A stretch of DNA of 64,000 bases from Mangrovimicrobium sp033283325 (GTDB lineage Bacteria > Pseudomonadota > Gammaproteobacteria > Pseudomonadales > Halieaceae), in contig JAWMQO010000002.1 of the NCBI GenBank assembly GCA_033283325.1, positions 434,001 through 498,000 on the forward strand, read 5' to 3'. Of this stretch, positions 23,234 through 32,285 are shown piece after piece. The position numbers and the translations under genes were made by a program. The stretch's first letter is position 1, and each line of letters opens with the position of its first letter. The notes beneath the pieces are model-generated. The model was not told where the DNA came from. It saw nothing but the letters and a program-made list of their open reading frames with translations, and made no database searches.

Positions 23234-25420
23234 TCAAAACATGTCCTGTGGATCAACGTCCAGGGACCATTTCAGCCCCTTGCGAGCAGGAATACCCTGA
23301 GCGGCAGCCACGACGGCTCGTGCCGCGCTGCGTGCCGCTGGGCGGGAGTCGCAGTGGATGAGCAACTGGCTGCGGAAGCGGCCTGCGCGGCGTTGCATTG
23401 GGGCTGGCAGGGGGCCGATCAGGCGGGCCGTGCCTGAAAGCTGTGGTTCGACGGCCTGGCGCAACTGGCGCAGGAAGTCCTCGCCGGTGTCGGCGTCGCT
23501 GCAATCGCTGCGCACCAGGAGGAGGCGGCCGAAAGGGGGAAGGCCCGTCGCTTGCCTCTGGGCCAGCAACGAGTCAGCGTGCTGGTCGTAAGGCTGGTCG
23601 AGCAGTGCCCGCAGGGCCGGGTGTTCCGGGTGGTGGGTCTGCAGGAGGACGCGGCCTGCGCCGGTTTCCCGGCCGGCACGGCCGGCGACCTGGCGCAGCA
23701 GTTGGGCGGCGTGTTCCTCGCCGCGAAAGTCAGTGCTGAAGAGCATCGCGTCCATGTCGATGATGCCCACCAGGGCCAGGGCCGGGAAGTGGTGGCCCTT
23801 GGCGAGCATCTGGGTACCCAGCAGGATGCAGGGGGCGCCGCGGTTTACCTCTTCCACCAAGTCGTGCATCGCCGCCCTGCCCTGCATGGAGTCGCTGTCC
23901 ACCCGGTAGACCGGCCAGGCCGCGAACTGCCGGCGCAGGAACGCTTCGGTTTGCTCGGTGCCGAGGCCTTTGCCGAGCAGTTGCTCGCTGTGACAGTCGG
24001 GGCACGTTCTGGGTGGCGGCTGCGTTGCGCCGCAGTGGTGGCAGCGCAGGCGCTGGGGCCGGCGGTGGAGGGTGAGGCGGGCGTCGCAGTGCTGGCAGCC
24101 TGCGATCCAGCCGCAGTCGTGGCACTGGAGAGTCGGCGCGTAACCGCGGCGATTGAGAAAGAGCATGACCTGGCCGCCGGCTTCCAGGGTGTCGCTCACC
24201 GCTCTTGCCAGCGACTCCGAGAGACCGGCCTGCAGGGGTGCGTGGCGCACGTCCAGCGCCTGGATGCGCGGCGGCAGTTCGCCGCCGACCCTGCGGGTCA
24301 GGCGGGAGTGGGTGTAGCGGCCGCTGCGGGCGTTGTGCAGGCTCTCCAGGGAGGGCGTTGCGCTGCCCAGGATTACCGGGCAGGCCTCCAGCTGGGCTCG
24401 TTTCACGGCTATGTCGCGGGCGTGATAGCGAAAGCCGTCCTGCTGCTTGTAGGAACCGTCGTGCTCCTCATCCACGATGATCAGCCCGGGCCGGGCCAGC
24501 GGTGTGAAGACGGCCGAGCGGGTGCCGATGACGATGTGGGCGATGCCGCTGCGGGCCGCTTCCCAGCCCCGGTAGCGCTCGGCATCGCCCAGGCCCGAGT
24601 GCAGCACGGTCACGCCTTCGCCGAAGCGGGCTCGGAAGCGGGCGACGGTCTGCGGGGTGAGGCCGATCTCGGGGATCAGGACCAGCGCCTGGCGGCTTGC
24701 GGCCAGGCAGTCGGCGATCACTTGCAGGTAGATTTCCGTCTTTCCGCTGCCGGTAACGCCTTCCAGCAGGTGGGCGGCGAAGCCGCTGTGCTCGCGCAAG
24801 GCCGCAAGCACCGCACTTTGTTCACTGTTGAGGTCGGGCTCCGGGCCGGGAGTAATCGGGGTGGCGGCCAGCGGGATGTCGCAGGGCTCCGCGAGGGTTT
24901 TTTCTTCCAGGGCCTTGAGCGTGGCGCGGGAAATTCCCGCCAACCTGAAGTGCTCCGCCGCTACCCACGGCGAGTGTTGCAGCAGGGCCAGCGCCTGCGC
25001 CTGTTTGGGCGAGCGTCCCAGTGCCCCTTCGGGCAGGCCCTTGCCCCGCGTGGTCAGGCGCCAGGCGGTTTGGGTCAGGAGCCGGTGAGGCTGGCCCTTG
25101 CGCAGGGCCGCGGGAAAGCCCGCGCTCAGGACTTCCCCCGGGGGGTGCTGGTAATAATCCGCTGCCCACTGCAGTAGTTGCAGCAGCGAGTCGGGGAGGA
25201 GGGCTGTGTCGTCCAGTATTTCCAGGGCGGGTTTCAGCGCGCCTGAATCCACCTCCGGGGCCTCGACGACCTGCACCAGCCAGCCGGTCAGCTCGCGCTT
25301 GCCGAAGGGGACGCGCAGGCGAACACCCGTTTCCAGGGCGCCAGGGGGAGCCGCTGCCGGGGGCAGGTAGTCAAACAGGCCGTACAATGGTGATGGTACG
25401 GCCACGCGTAAAATGGTCAT
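23234..25420 (-). CDS. priA: Primosomal replication helicase PriA
   Basis: A 3'-5' helicase that restarts stalled replication forks. With the start ATG 25420 (MTILRVAVPSPLYGLFDYL) the protein has 728 residues; the longer open frame upstream lacks PriA character. Walker A is GVTGSGKTEIY and the DEAH-type box IIVDEEHDGSYKQ. Eight Cys form the zinc-binding module (CHDCGWIAGCQHCDARL, then CHHCGATQPPPRTCPDC). GTQMLAKGHHFPAL and QVAGRAGR complete the helicase motifs. Divergent from rpmE. Confidence 0.97.
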   Translation of the reverse strand: MTILRVAVPSPLYGLFDYLPPAAAPPGALETGVRLRVPFGKRELTGWLVQVVEAPEVDSGALKPALEILDDTALLPDSLLQLLQWAADYYQHPPGEVLSAGFPAALRKGQPHRLLTQTAWRLTTRGKGLPEGALGRSPKQAQALALLQHSPWVAAEHFRLAGISRATLKALEEKTLAEPCDIPLAATPITPGPEPDLNSEQSAVLAALREHSGFAAHLLEGVTGSGKTEIYLQVIADCLAASRQALVLIPEIGLTPQTVARFRARFGEGVTVLHSGLGDAERYRGWEAARSGIAHIVIGTRSAVFTPLARPGLIIVDEEHDGSYKQQDGFRYHARDIAVKRAQLEACPVILGSATPSLESLHNARSGRYTHSRLTRRVGGELPPRIQALDVRHAPLQAGLSESLARAVSDTLEAGGQVMLFLNRRGYAPTLQCHDCGWIAGCQHCDARLTLHRRPQRLRCHHCGATQPPPRTCPDCHSEQLLGKGLGTEQTEAFLRRQFAAWPVYRVDSDSMQGRAAMHDLVEEVNRGAPCILLGTQMLAKGHHFPALALVGIIDMDAMLFSTDFRGEEHAAQLLRQVAGRAGRETGAGRVLLQTHHPEHPALRALLDQPYDQHADSLLAQRQATGLPPFGRLLLVRSDCSDADTGEDFLRQLRQAVEPQLSGTARLIGPLPAPMQRRAGRFRSQLLIHCDSRPAARSAARAVVAAAQGIPARKGLKWSLDVDPQDMF

Positions 25421-25527
25421 CGGGCTCCGGGCAGGCGGGGGCGTGAACCGGCGCAGTGTAGCAACCCGGCGCCGATGGGGGCCATTATCCGGGCCTGCGG
25501 GCGGGAATAATTTAACTGCCGCAGCCC

Positions 25528-25555
25528 TTGCCAATGGCGCCCTGTCTGGTAATAT
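25528..25555 (+). promoter_or_regulatory. Probable sigma-70 promoter of rpmE
   Basis: TTGCCA (25528-25533) is followed after 16 bases by TAATAT (25550-25555), about 75 bp before the rpmE start. This is near-consensus and well placed in the divergent priA-rpmE gap. Confidence 0.55.
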
Positions 25556-25630
25556 GCGCGCCTATTTTTTCCCGACACCGTGCCCGGCAGAAGATCGGGT
25601 GGCGGCGTCCATGCGCGAGGAGCAGCACCA

Positions 25631-25846
25631 ATGAAGGCAGAAATTCACCCTAAATATGAAGAGGTTACCGCGACCTGCAGTTGCGGCAACACCATCAAGA
25701 CCCGTTCGACCCTGTGCGAAGACATCCATGTCGACGTCTGCTCGAACTGCCACCCCTTCTTCACCGGCAAGCAGAAAATTGTCGATTCCGGCGGCCGGGT
25801 GGATCGCTTCAAGAAGCGTTTCGGTACTCGCGGCGCCAAGCGCTAG
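25631..25846 (+). CDS. rpmE: 50S ribosomal protein L31 (zinc-binding form)
   Basis: 71 residues beginning MKAEIHPKYEEV. The start is set by GAGGAGC upstream; an upstream in-frame extension lacks family similarity. Four Cys in CSCG and CSNC mark the zinc-binding (C+) type, which is replaced by a C- paralogue under zinc shortage in many bacteria. FTGKQKIVDSGGRVDRFKKRF is the conserved C-terminal part. A strong terminator follows. Confidence 0.97.
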   Translation: MKAEIHPKYEEVTATCSCGNTIKTRSTLCEDIHVDVCSNCHPFFTGKQKIVDSGGRVDRFKKRFGTRGAKR

Positions 25847-25855
25847 GCTAGCGCC

Positions 25856-26683
25856 TTGCTGCGTGCCGCAGCGAAAAAGCGCCAGGGGCAGCATGTCCTG
25901 GCGCTTTTTTTATGCCTGCTTGCCGTTGGCTGTACAGCAGAGCAGCCCGGGCGGGAGACGTCCCCCGACTGCACCCTGGCAGGCAGCGAGGCACGAGAAT
26001 TCAGGGTGGAGCGGGTTGTTGACGGCGACACCCTGCGGCTGGCGGGCGGCGAGAGAGTCCGCCTGATCGGCATCAACACCCCTGAGCTGGGGCACGGCTC
26101 CGGCGCCGATGAACCCCTCGCACCCGAAGCCCGGGATGCCCTCAGGGAGCTCGCCGGGAGCCGGGTCCGCCTGCTGGATGGCCCGGATGCCCGCGATGAC
26201 CATGGGCGCCGCCTGGCCTGGGCCTTCGATAGCGCGGGTAACAGCGTCGAAGCCGAACTGTTGCGCCGTGGCCTGGGCTTCCACGTGGCGATTGCGCCCA
26301 ATTCCGGGGGCGCCGAGTGTCTCGCAGCTGCCGAGGCAGATGCGCGAGAACATGCTCGCGGCGTGTGGGATGAACCTTTCTATCGGCCGCGTACTGCCGC
26401 CGCTCTGGCGCCGGGCTATCGTGGCTTCGCCCTGCTGGAGGACCGGGTTACCCGGGTCAGCTTCAAGGAAAATGGTTGGTGGCTGCAGCTGGGAGGGAAA
26501 ATTGGCGTGAAGATTTCGCCCGAGTCCCAGCACCTTTATTCCCGCAAGGCCCTGGCGGGACTGGAGGGGCGGTCGGCCAGTGTACGGGGGTGGTTGGTGC
26601 CCATGTCTGGCGGTTGGTGGGTGCTCACTCTCGGCCACCCGGGCATGTTGCAGCCTGATGCCCGGTCTGCGATGGTGGAATAA
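25856..26683 (+). CDS. Lipoprotein with thermonuclease (SNase-like) domain
   Basis: 275 residues from TTG 25856, the only plausible start before the signal peptide. The leader KKRQGQHVLALFLCLLAVGC has a lipobox LAVGC, so the protein is probably lipid-anchored. The SNase domain covers about 45-170: VVDGDTLRL, VRLIGINTPEL, then EAELLRRGLGFHV. The catalytic Arg in RLIGINTPE and the Asp of DGDT are present, as is a downstream Glu/Arg segment; the canonical pattern is slightly altered. A C-terminal strand-rich region (VTRVSFKENGWWLQLGGKIGVKI) resembles an OB-fold. The rpmE terminator lies within its signal-peptide codons. Confidence 0.78.
   Translation: MLRAAAKKRQGQHVLALFLCLLAVGCTAEQPGRETSPDCTLAGSEAREFRVERVVDGDTLRLAGGERVRLIGINTPELGHGSGADEPLAPEARDALRELAGSRVRLLDGPDARDDHGRRLAWAFDSAGNSVEAELLRRGLGFHVAIAPNSGGAECLAAAEADAREHARGVWDEPFYRPRTAAALAPGYRGFALLEDRVTRVSFKENGWWLQLGGKIGVKISPESQHLYSRKALAGLEGRSASVRGWLVPMSGGWWVLTLGHPGMLQPDARSAMVE
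25874..25911 (+). terminator. Intrinsic terminator after rpmE, inside next ORF
   Basis: The 13-bp stem AAAAAGCGCCAGG (25874-25886) pairs exactly with CCTGGCGCTTTTT (25897-25909), and seven T residues (25905-25911) close it. This is a textbook intrinsic terminator 28 bp after the rpmE stop. It coincides with codons of the nuclease leader. Confidence 0.88.
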
Positions 26684-26765
26684 ATTGGCTTGTTCGGAAT
26701 AGGGCTTTTCTTTATCCTCGGGGACCTTTTTTAGGCGGTGTCTCCCAATTTAGCGGTGTCTTCTT

Positions 26766-28016
26766 ATGTCTGACGACCTGAAGCGAGCGGCTCTCGCGTA
26801 CCATGCCGAGCCAGTACCCGGCAAAATCAGTGTGGAATTGACCAAGCCGGCGCAGACCCAACTTGACCTCTCCCTGGCCTACAGTCCCGGGGTGGCGGAG
26901 CCTTGCCGGGAGATCGCGCGGGACGCGGAGACGGCCTATCGCTATACCGGCAAGGGCAACCTCGTCGCGGTTATCAGTAACGGTACTGCGGTGCTTGGCC
27001 TGGGTAACCTCGGTGCGCTGGCAAGCAAACCAGTGATGGAGGGCAAGGCCCTCCTGTTCAAGCGCTTCGCAGGTATCAACGCCATCGACATCGAAGTCGA
27101 TACCGAGGACGCGGGGGAATTCATCGAAACCGTGGCGCGCATTGCCGACAGTTTTGGCGGCATCAACCTGGAAGATATCAGGGCACCTGAATGCTTCGAG
27201 ATCGAGGCGGCGCTGGTGGAGCAGTGCGACATACCGGTTTTCCACGACGACCAGCACGGCACCGCAATCGTTACCGCAGCGGGCCTCGTCAACGCACTGG
27301 AAATCCAGGGCAAGCGCCTCGAAGACGCGGTCATTACCTGCCTTGGTGCGGGTGCAGCCGCGATTGCCTGCATGCGCCTCCTGGTCAGCCTGGGCGCCCG
27401 GCGTGAAAACATCTACATGCTGGACAGGCGCGGCGTGATCTATGCAGGTCGCGAGGGGGTGAACGCTTACAAACAGGAGTTCGCAAATCGTACGGAGAAA
27501 CGCAGTCTCTCCGATGCCATCGCCGGCGCCGATGTCTTCGTCGGCCTGTCCGGCGCCGACCTGCTCAGCGCGGATATGCTGCGTTCGATGGCCGACCGTC
27601 CGGTGGTTTTTGCCTGCTCCAATCCCGATCCCGAGATCAGGCCCGAGCTGGCCCTGGCCACCCGGGACGACCTGATCATCGCCACCGGGCGTTCCGACTA
27701 CCCCAACCAGGTCAACAACGTGCTGGGCTTCCCCTTCATTTTCCGCGGCGCCCTGGATGTTCGGGCCAGTTGCATCAACGAGGAGATGAAGATTGCGGCG
27801 GTGCATGCCCTGTGCGCCCTTGCCAGGGAGTCGGTGCCCCTGGAAGTCCTCCAGGCCTGTTCCCTCGAGCGCCTTGAATTTGGCCCGGATTACATCATTC
27901 CGAAACCCATGGACATCCGCCTGCTGGACCGGCTCTCAGCGGCCGTCGCTCGCGCGGCGGTGGACAGTGGTGTCGCGCGCCTGCCCCTGCCGGTGGATTA
28001 CGCCGAGGCAGTCTAG
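26766..28016 (+). CDS. NAD(P)-dependent malic enzyme, short form
   Basis: Decarboxylates malate to pyruvate. The 416 residues include LAYSPGVAEPCREI, FAGINAIDIEVDTED, INLEDIRAPECFEIE, PVFHDDQHGTAIV and the nucleotide-binding ITCLGAGAAAIACMRLL. Catalytic Tyr (LAYSPGV) and Lys (GKALLFKRFAG) regions are present. The C-terminal phosphotransacetylase-like domain of MaeB (about 750 residues) is absent, so this is the short bacterial form. Coenzyme preference is not clear. Convergent with the PBP1A gene, 18 bp apart. Confidence 0.93.
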   Translation: MSDDLKRAALAYHAEPVPGKISVELTKPAQTQLDLSLAYSPGVAEPCREIARDAETAYRYTGKGNLVAVISNGTAVLGLGNLGALASKPVMEGKALLFKRFAGINAIDIEVDTEDAGEFIETVARIADSFGGINLEDIRAPECFEIEAALVEQCDIPVFHDDQHGTAIVTAAGLVNALEIQGKRLEDAVITCLGAGAAAIACMRLLVSLGARRENIYMLDRRGVIYAGREGVNAYKQEFANRTEKRSLSDAIAGADVFVGLSGADLLSADMLRSMADRPVVFACSNPDPEIRPELALATRDDLIIATGRSDYPNQVNNVLGFPFIFRGALDVRASCINEEMKIAAVHALCALARESVPLEVLQACSLERLEFGPDYIIPKPMDIRLLDRLSAAVARAAVDSGVARLPLPVDYAEAV

Positions 28017-28034
28017 GCGCTGCGCAGGCAGCGG

Positions 28035-30473
28035 CTAGAAGATATCCCGCACCAGGTTGTCCTCTCGCTGCTGGTCAGGGCGTTCGCCCTGGCCGTTACT
28101 GTTGTCTGAATCCGGCACGGATTCTTCCCGGAAATACTCGAAGATCGCATCTGATTCTCCCGGCGCCGCGAGGCCGCCGGTGTTCGGGTTGATGCGTACG
28201 GTTACGACTCCGGGGGGAATCGGGCGCTGCTCGTCAGGGCTGTCGCGCAGGGCTTCGCGCATGAAGTCGATCCAGATGGGCAGCGCCGCGGTGCCGCCGA
28301 ACTCACGTCTGCCCAGCGGCGTGTAATTGTCGAAGCCTACCCAGGTCGTGGTGACCACGTCGCGGTTGAAACCCGAGAACCAGGCATCCATGGGGCCGTT
28401 GGTGGTGCCGGTCTTGCCGGCGATGTCATTGCGTTCCAGCACCAGCGCCCGCCTCCCCGTGCCGCGTTTGATAACGTCCTGCAAAATACTGTTCATGATG
28501 AAGCTGACCCGGCCATCCATCACCCGCTCCGGCTGCGGCAGGGGCGCCGGGGCATCCTCCTGGGCGAGAATCTCCTCCATGCTCAACTCTCCCCGGGGGG
28601 TCGCAGGTGGCGCTTCCCTGCAGTCGCGGCACACGGTGGGCGGCCGCGCCTCGTAGATGACCTTGCCTTCCATGTCTTCGACGCGCTCGATCAGGTAGGG
28701 CTCCACCCGGTAGCCGCCGTTGGCGATGGTGGCATAGCCGGTGACCACTTCCATGGGGCTCATCGCGTGGGTTCCCAGCGCCAGGGAGAGGTTCGCCTCC
28801 ATTTCCGTTGTATCGATCCCGTAGCGTTCGAGCGCGGCCACCAGATTATTGACGCCGAGTTGCTGCAGCAGGCGAATGGAGACCAGGTTGCGGGATTTGG
28901 TCAGCGCCCAGCGCAGTCGCGTCGGGCCATAGAATTCGCCGCTGTCGTTCTCCGGGCGCCAGATGTCCTCGATGGAGCTGTCCTCGAGTACGATCGGTGC
29001 GTCGTTGATCAGGCTCGCAGCGGTGAAGCCCGCCTCCAGCGCTGCGCTATAAAGAAAGGGCTTGAAGTTCGAGCCGGGTTGTCGCATCGCCTGGCTGGCG
29101 CGGTTGAACTTGCTCAATTCAAAACCCATTCCGCCGACCACGCTGAGAACCGCGCCGTTGTCGGGGTTGAGCGAGACCAGCGCACCCTGCGCGGCGGGCA
29201 CCTGGGTGAGTTGCCACTCACCGGCCTCGTTGGGTGTCACCCGGATGAGGTCGCCGGGGCGGAAAAGGTCTGCAGGAGACGCGGGCGCATTACCGACATA
29301 GTTCTCGCTGCGATAGGGGCGCGCACTGGAGATTCCGTTATCCCAGAGCAGTTCGCCGCGGGAGTTGTCGCGGAACAGGAGCGCGACGCGGTCCTCGAGA
29401 ATTTCGGTGACGACTGCGGGTGTCTGGCCGATGATCTGGGGGATGGCCTCCAGCTTCTCCTGCCAGTACTCCAGTGCGGGCTCATTGCCGTCTTCCGGCA
29501 TTGGCCAGCGCTGCTCGGGGCCGCGATAGCCGTGGCGCTTGTCGTAGGCGATCAGGCCGTTCACTACTGATTGGCGGGCGATTCTCTGCAGGCGGGAGTC
29601 GATCGTTGTGTAGACAAGGTAGCCGTCGTTATAGGCTTCGACGCCATAGCGATCGAGCATTTCCTGGCGCGCCATCTCCGCCGCGTAGTGGGCCGCGAAA
29701 CTGATTTGCGCACCGTGTAGCCCCGCGGTGATCGGCGCTGCCGCTGCTGCCGAGTATTCCTCTGCGGAGATATATCCCAGCGTGCGCATGCGCCCCAGGA
29801 TCCAGTTGCGACGCTCCATGCCCGCCTCCGGCCCGCTGATCGGGTTGTTGCGCGAGGGCGCTTTTGGAATACCGGCTAGCATCGCGAACTGGGCTAGATT
29901 GAGTTCACTGATGCTGGTGCCGTAATAGACCTGCGAGGCAGCTTCGAATCCGTAGGCGCGGTGACCAAGGAACACCCGGTTCACGTACAGTTCCATGATT
30001 TCCTGCTTGCTCAGTCGCCGCTCGATCTCGATGGCGAGCAAAATTTCGTTGAACTTTCGCATGAAAGTTTTTTCAAGCGTGAGGAAATAATTGCGCGCCA
30101 CCTGCATGGTGAGCGTGCTGCCGCCGGAACCTTTTTCGCCGGTAATTACCAGTTCCGAAACCGCTCGGGCCAGGCCCATTACGTCGATACCCTGGTGGCG
30201 GAAAAAGTTGTCGTCTTCCGCGGCGAGCAGTGCCTCGATGAACTGCGGCGGTATCTGGTCATAGCTCAGTGGGCTGCGTTTTTGTTCACCAAACTGGCCT
30301 ATAAGTTCGCCGTCGTGGGTGTACACGCGCATGGGTGTTTGCAGGCGAACATCGCGCAGTGTTTTTACGTCGGGGAGGTTTGGGCTGAGGAATAAATAGA
30401 TTCCCGCGAGCAGCCAAAGCACGCCGAAGCAGCCGATAAGTCCAAAACGAAGCAGAAAGTTGAGAAAGCGCAT
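28035..30473 (-). CDS. mrcA: Penicillin-binding protein 1A (bifunctional)
   Basis: Polymerises and cross-links peptidoglycan at the inner membrane. 812 residues. The N-terminal membrane helix is LLRFGLIGCFGVLWLLAGIYLF. The glycosyltransferase domain has EDDNFFRHQGID and GGSTLTMQVARNYFL; the transpeptidase has GSNFKPFLYSAAL (S-x-x-K), TKSRNLVSIRLL (S-x-N) and AGKTGTTNGPMDAW (KTG). An OB-like insertion between the domains (EILEDRVALLFRDNSRGELL) is typical of PBP1A. Divergent from pilM, a common arrangement in gammaproteobacteria. Confidence 0.96.
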   Translation of the reverse strand: MRFLNFLLRFGLIGCFGVLWLLAGIYLFLSPNLPDVKTLRDVRLQTPMRVYTHDGELIGQFGEQKRSPLSYDQIPPQFIEALLAAEDDNFFRHQGIDVMGLARAVSELVITGEKGSGGSTLTMQVARNYFLTLEKTFMRKFNEILLAIEIERRLSKQEIMELYVNRVFLGHRAYGFEAASQVYYGTSISELNLAQFAMLAGIPKAPSRNNPISGPEAGMERRNWILGRMRTLGYISAEEYSAAAAAPITAGLHGAQISFAAHYAAEMARQEMLDRYGVEAYNDGYLVYTTIDSRLQRIARQSVVNGLIAYDKRHGYRGPEQRWPMPEDGNEPALEYWQEKLEAIPQIIGQTPAVVTEILEDRVALLFRDNSRGELLWDNGISSARPYRSENYVGNAPASPADLFRPGDLIRVTPNEAGEWQLTQVPAAQGALVSLNPDNGAVLSVVGGMGFELSKFNRASQAMRQPGSNFKPFLYSAALEAGFTAASLINDAPIVLEDSSIEDIWRPENDSGEFYGPTRLRWALTKSRNLVSIRLLQQLGVNNLVAALERYGIDTTEMEANLSLALGTHAMSPMEVVTGYATIANGGYRVEPYLIERVEDMEGKVIYEARPPTVCRDCREAPPATPRGELSMEEILAQEDAPAPLPQPERVMDGRVSFIMNSILQDVIKRGTGRRALVLERNDIAGKTGTTNGPMDAWFSGFNRDVVTTTWVGFDNYTPLGRREFGGTAALPIWIDFMREALRDSPDEQRPIPPGVVTVRINPNTGGLAAPGESDAIFEYFREESVPDSDNSNGQGERPDQQREDNLVRDIF

Positions 30474-30648
30474 GAATTCTCTTTACAAAGCAGGGGCCTG
30501 AGTTACTGTTATAAGCGGGGGCGGGCATGTATTTGGTAATTATATGCCTTTTTTGGTTTGGGATATATTTGCCGCTATGTTATAAGTTCTTATTAATGTA
30601 TCGGTGCATAAAAATATCCTAAGCTAGTGAAACACATAGGGAAAAGAG

Positions 30649-31713
30649 TTGCTTGGTCTAATAGGGAAAAGAAAAGCGACACCGGTTCTGGGGCTTGATA
30701 TCAGTTCGACGACAGTGAAGTTACTGGAGTTGAGCTACTCAGGGGGACGCTATCGGGTAGAGAGCTACGCAGTGAGCTCCCTGCCGGTAGACGCGGTCGT
30801 CGAAAAGAATATCAGCGATGTGGAAGGCGTTGCCAACGCCATTCGCAGCGTTGTGGCCCAGTCGCGCACGAAGCTCAAGACAGTGTCCGCCGCGGTCGCC
30901 GGTTCCTCCGTGATCACCAAGGTGATCGACATGCCGGCGGGACTCAGCGACGACGACCTGGAGACTCAGCTGACGCTCGAAGCCGATCAGTATATCCCCT
31001 ACCCTCTCGAGGAAGTGGCGATCGATTTCGAGATCCAGGGGCCTTCGCCTAACGGTTCGAACCAGGTCGAGGTGCTGCTGGCGGCCTGCCGGCGGGAAAC
31101 CATCGACATGCGGGTCGAAGCCATCGAGGAAGCGGAGCTGATGCCGCGCATCATGGATGTAGAAGCCTACGCCATGGAGCGGGCCTTCTCCCTGATCCGC
31201 AGCCCTCTCGAACTCGAGGAAGACAGCACAGTTGCGGTGGTCGATATCGGCGCGACGATGACCACACTCAGTGTGATCAGCGGCGACCACACCATCTACA
31301 CCCGAGAGCAGCTGTTCGGCGGCAAGCAACTCACCGATGAAATCATGCGCCGCTATGGCCTGCCCCTCGAAGAGGCCGGCCTGGCCAAGAAGCAGGGCGG
31401 GCTGCCCGACGACTACGAGCCCGAAGTACTGGAACCCTTCAAGGACGCAGTGGTTCAGCAGGTAGCGCGCTCCCTGCAGTTCTTTTTCTCTTCCAGCCAG
31501 TATAACGATGTCGATTGCATCATCCTTGCGGGCGGTGTGGCCTCCATGGAGGGGCTTCCCGAGCTGGTGCAGGAGAAACTCGGCACACCGACCACGATTG
31601 CCAATCCCTTTGCCGATATGTCGATCTCCTCGAGAGTGAACGCGGTGGCGCTTTCCAGCGACGCCCCGGCAATGATGATTGCGTGCGGTCTCGCGCTACG
31701 GAGTTTCGACTGA
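30649..31713 (+). CDS. pilM: Type IV pilus assembly protein PilM
   Basis: An actin-like ATPase of the inner-membrane alignment complex, on the cytoplasmic side. The 354 residues start at TTG 30649 with GGGAAAAG upstream. The phosphate-binding segment LGLDISSTTVKLLEL and VAVVDIGATMTTLSV match FtsA/PilM folds. GGVASMEGLPELV is the adenosine motif. First of pilMNOPQ; a 175-bp AT-rich gap before it probably holds the operon promoter. Confidence 0.95.
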   Translation: MLGLIGKRKATPVLGLDISSTTVKLLELSYSGGRYRVESYAVSSLPVDAVVEKNISDVEGVANAIRSVVAQSRTKLKTVSAAVAGSSVITKVIDMPAGLSDDDLETQLTLEADQYIPYPLEEVAIDFEIQGPSPNGSNQVEVLLAACRRETIDMRVEAIEEAELMPRIMDVEAYAMERAFSLIRSPLELEEDSTVAVVDIGATMTTLSVISGDHTIYTREQLFGGKQLTDEIMRRYGLPLEEAGLAKKQGGLPDDYEPEVLEPFKDAVVQQVARSLQFFFSSSQYNDVDCIILAGGVASMEGLPELVQEKLGTPTTIANPFADMSISSRVNAVALSSDAPAMMIACGLALRSFD

Positions 31714-32282
31714 TGGCCCAGATCAACTTATTGCCGTGGAGAGAGGAGCGGCGCCAGGAGCTGAAGCGGGAGTTTCTCGTGATACTCGGGCTGGTCGCCG
31801 TGATGGGGGCCGCCCTGGTTTTTCTGTGGGATCGTAGCGTCAATGGCCAGATAGACTATCAGCGCCAGCGCAACGATTACCTTGCCCAGCATATTCGCGA
31901 ACTGGATAAAGAGGTCGCGGAGATCAAGGAGTTGCAGAAGCGTCGCAACCAGTTGATCGAGCGCATGCGGGTGATCCAGGAGTTGCAGGGTAACCGGCCG
32001 GTTATTGTGCGGATCATGGACCAGGTCGTACGCACCGTTCCGGATGGGGTGTTCTATACCAACCTCAAGAACACCAGCCGCAAGATCACGATCAACGGCA
32101 TCGCGGAATCCAATAACAGGGTATCCAGCCTGATGCGCCGGCTCGATGCATCGGACTGGCTGGCGGGGCCCAATCTCGACAAGGTCCGCGCAGCTTCCCA
32201 GTACGGAGACCAGGCGACCACGTTCAACCTGACGGTAAACGTGGAGTTGCCCAAAACAGATTCAGAGCAGGGGGGGCAGTGA
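31713..32282 (+). CDS. pilN: Type IV pilus assembly protein PilN
   Basis: An inner-membrane protein of the alignment complex. 189 residues, starting with the PilM-binding motif INLLPWREERRQEL, then one membrane helix (FLVILGLVAVMGAALVFLW), a coiled coil and a periplasmic ferredoxin-like domain. ATG overlaps the pilM stop (TGATG). Confidence 0.96.
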   Translation: MAQINLLPWREERRQELKREFLVILGLVAVMGAALVFLWDRSVNGQIDYQRQRNDYLAQHIRELDKEVAEIKELQKRRNQLIERMRVIQELQGNRPVIVRIMDQVVRTVPDGVFYTNLKNTSRKITINGIAESNNRVSSLMRRLDASDWLAGPNLDKVRAASQYGDQATTFNLTVNVELPKTDSEQGGQ

Positions 32283-32285
32283 TCC

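Noticed and set aside
22762..23437. Open frames with KKRTSMYRLGRRR-like text near 22.9, 17.4 and 56.6 kb
   Set aside because: This peptide is the translation of the T-core itself and appears at all three elements; it is not a protein family.
26766..28016. Truncated MaeB lacking its C-terminal domain
   Set aside because: Short malic enzymes of about 410-430 residues are a normal bacterial type, and the end of the frame shows no broken remainder downstream.
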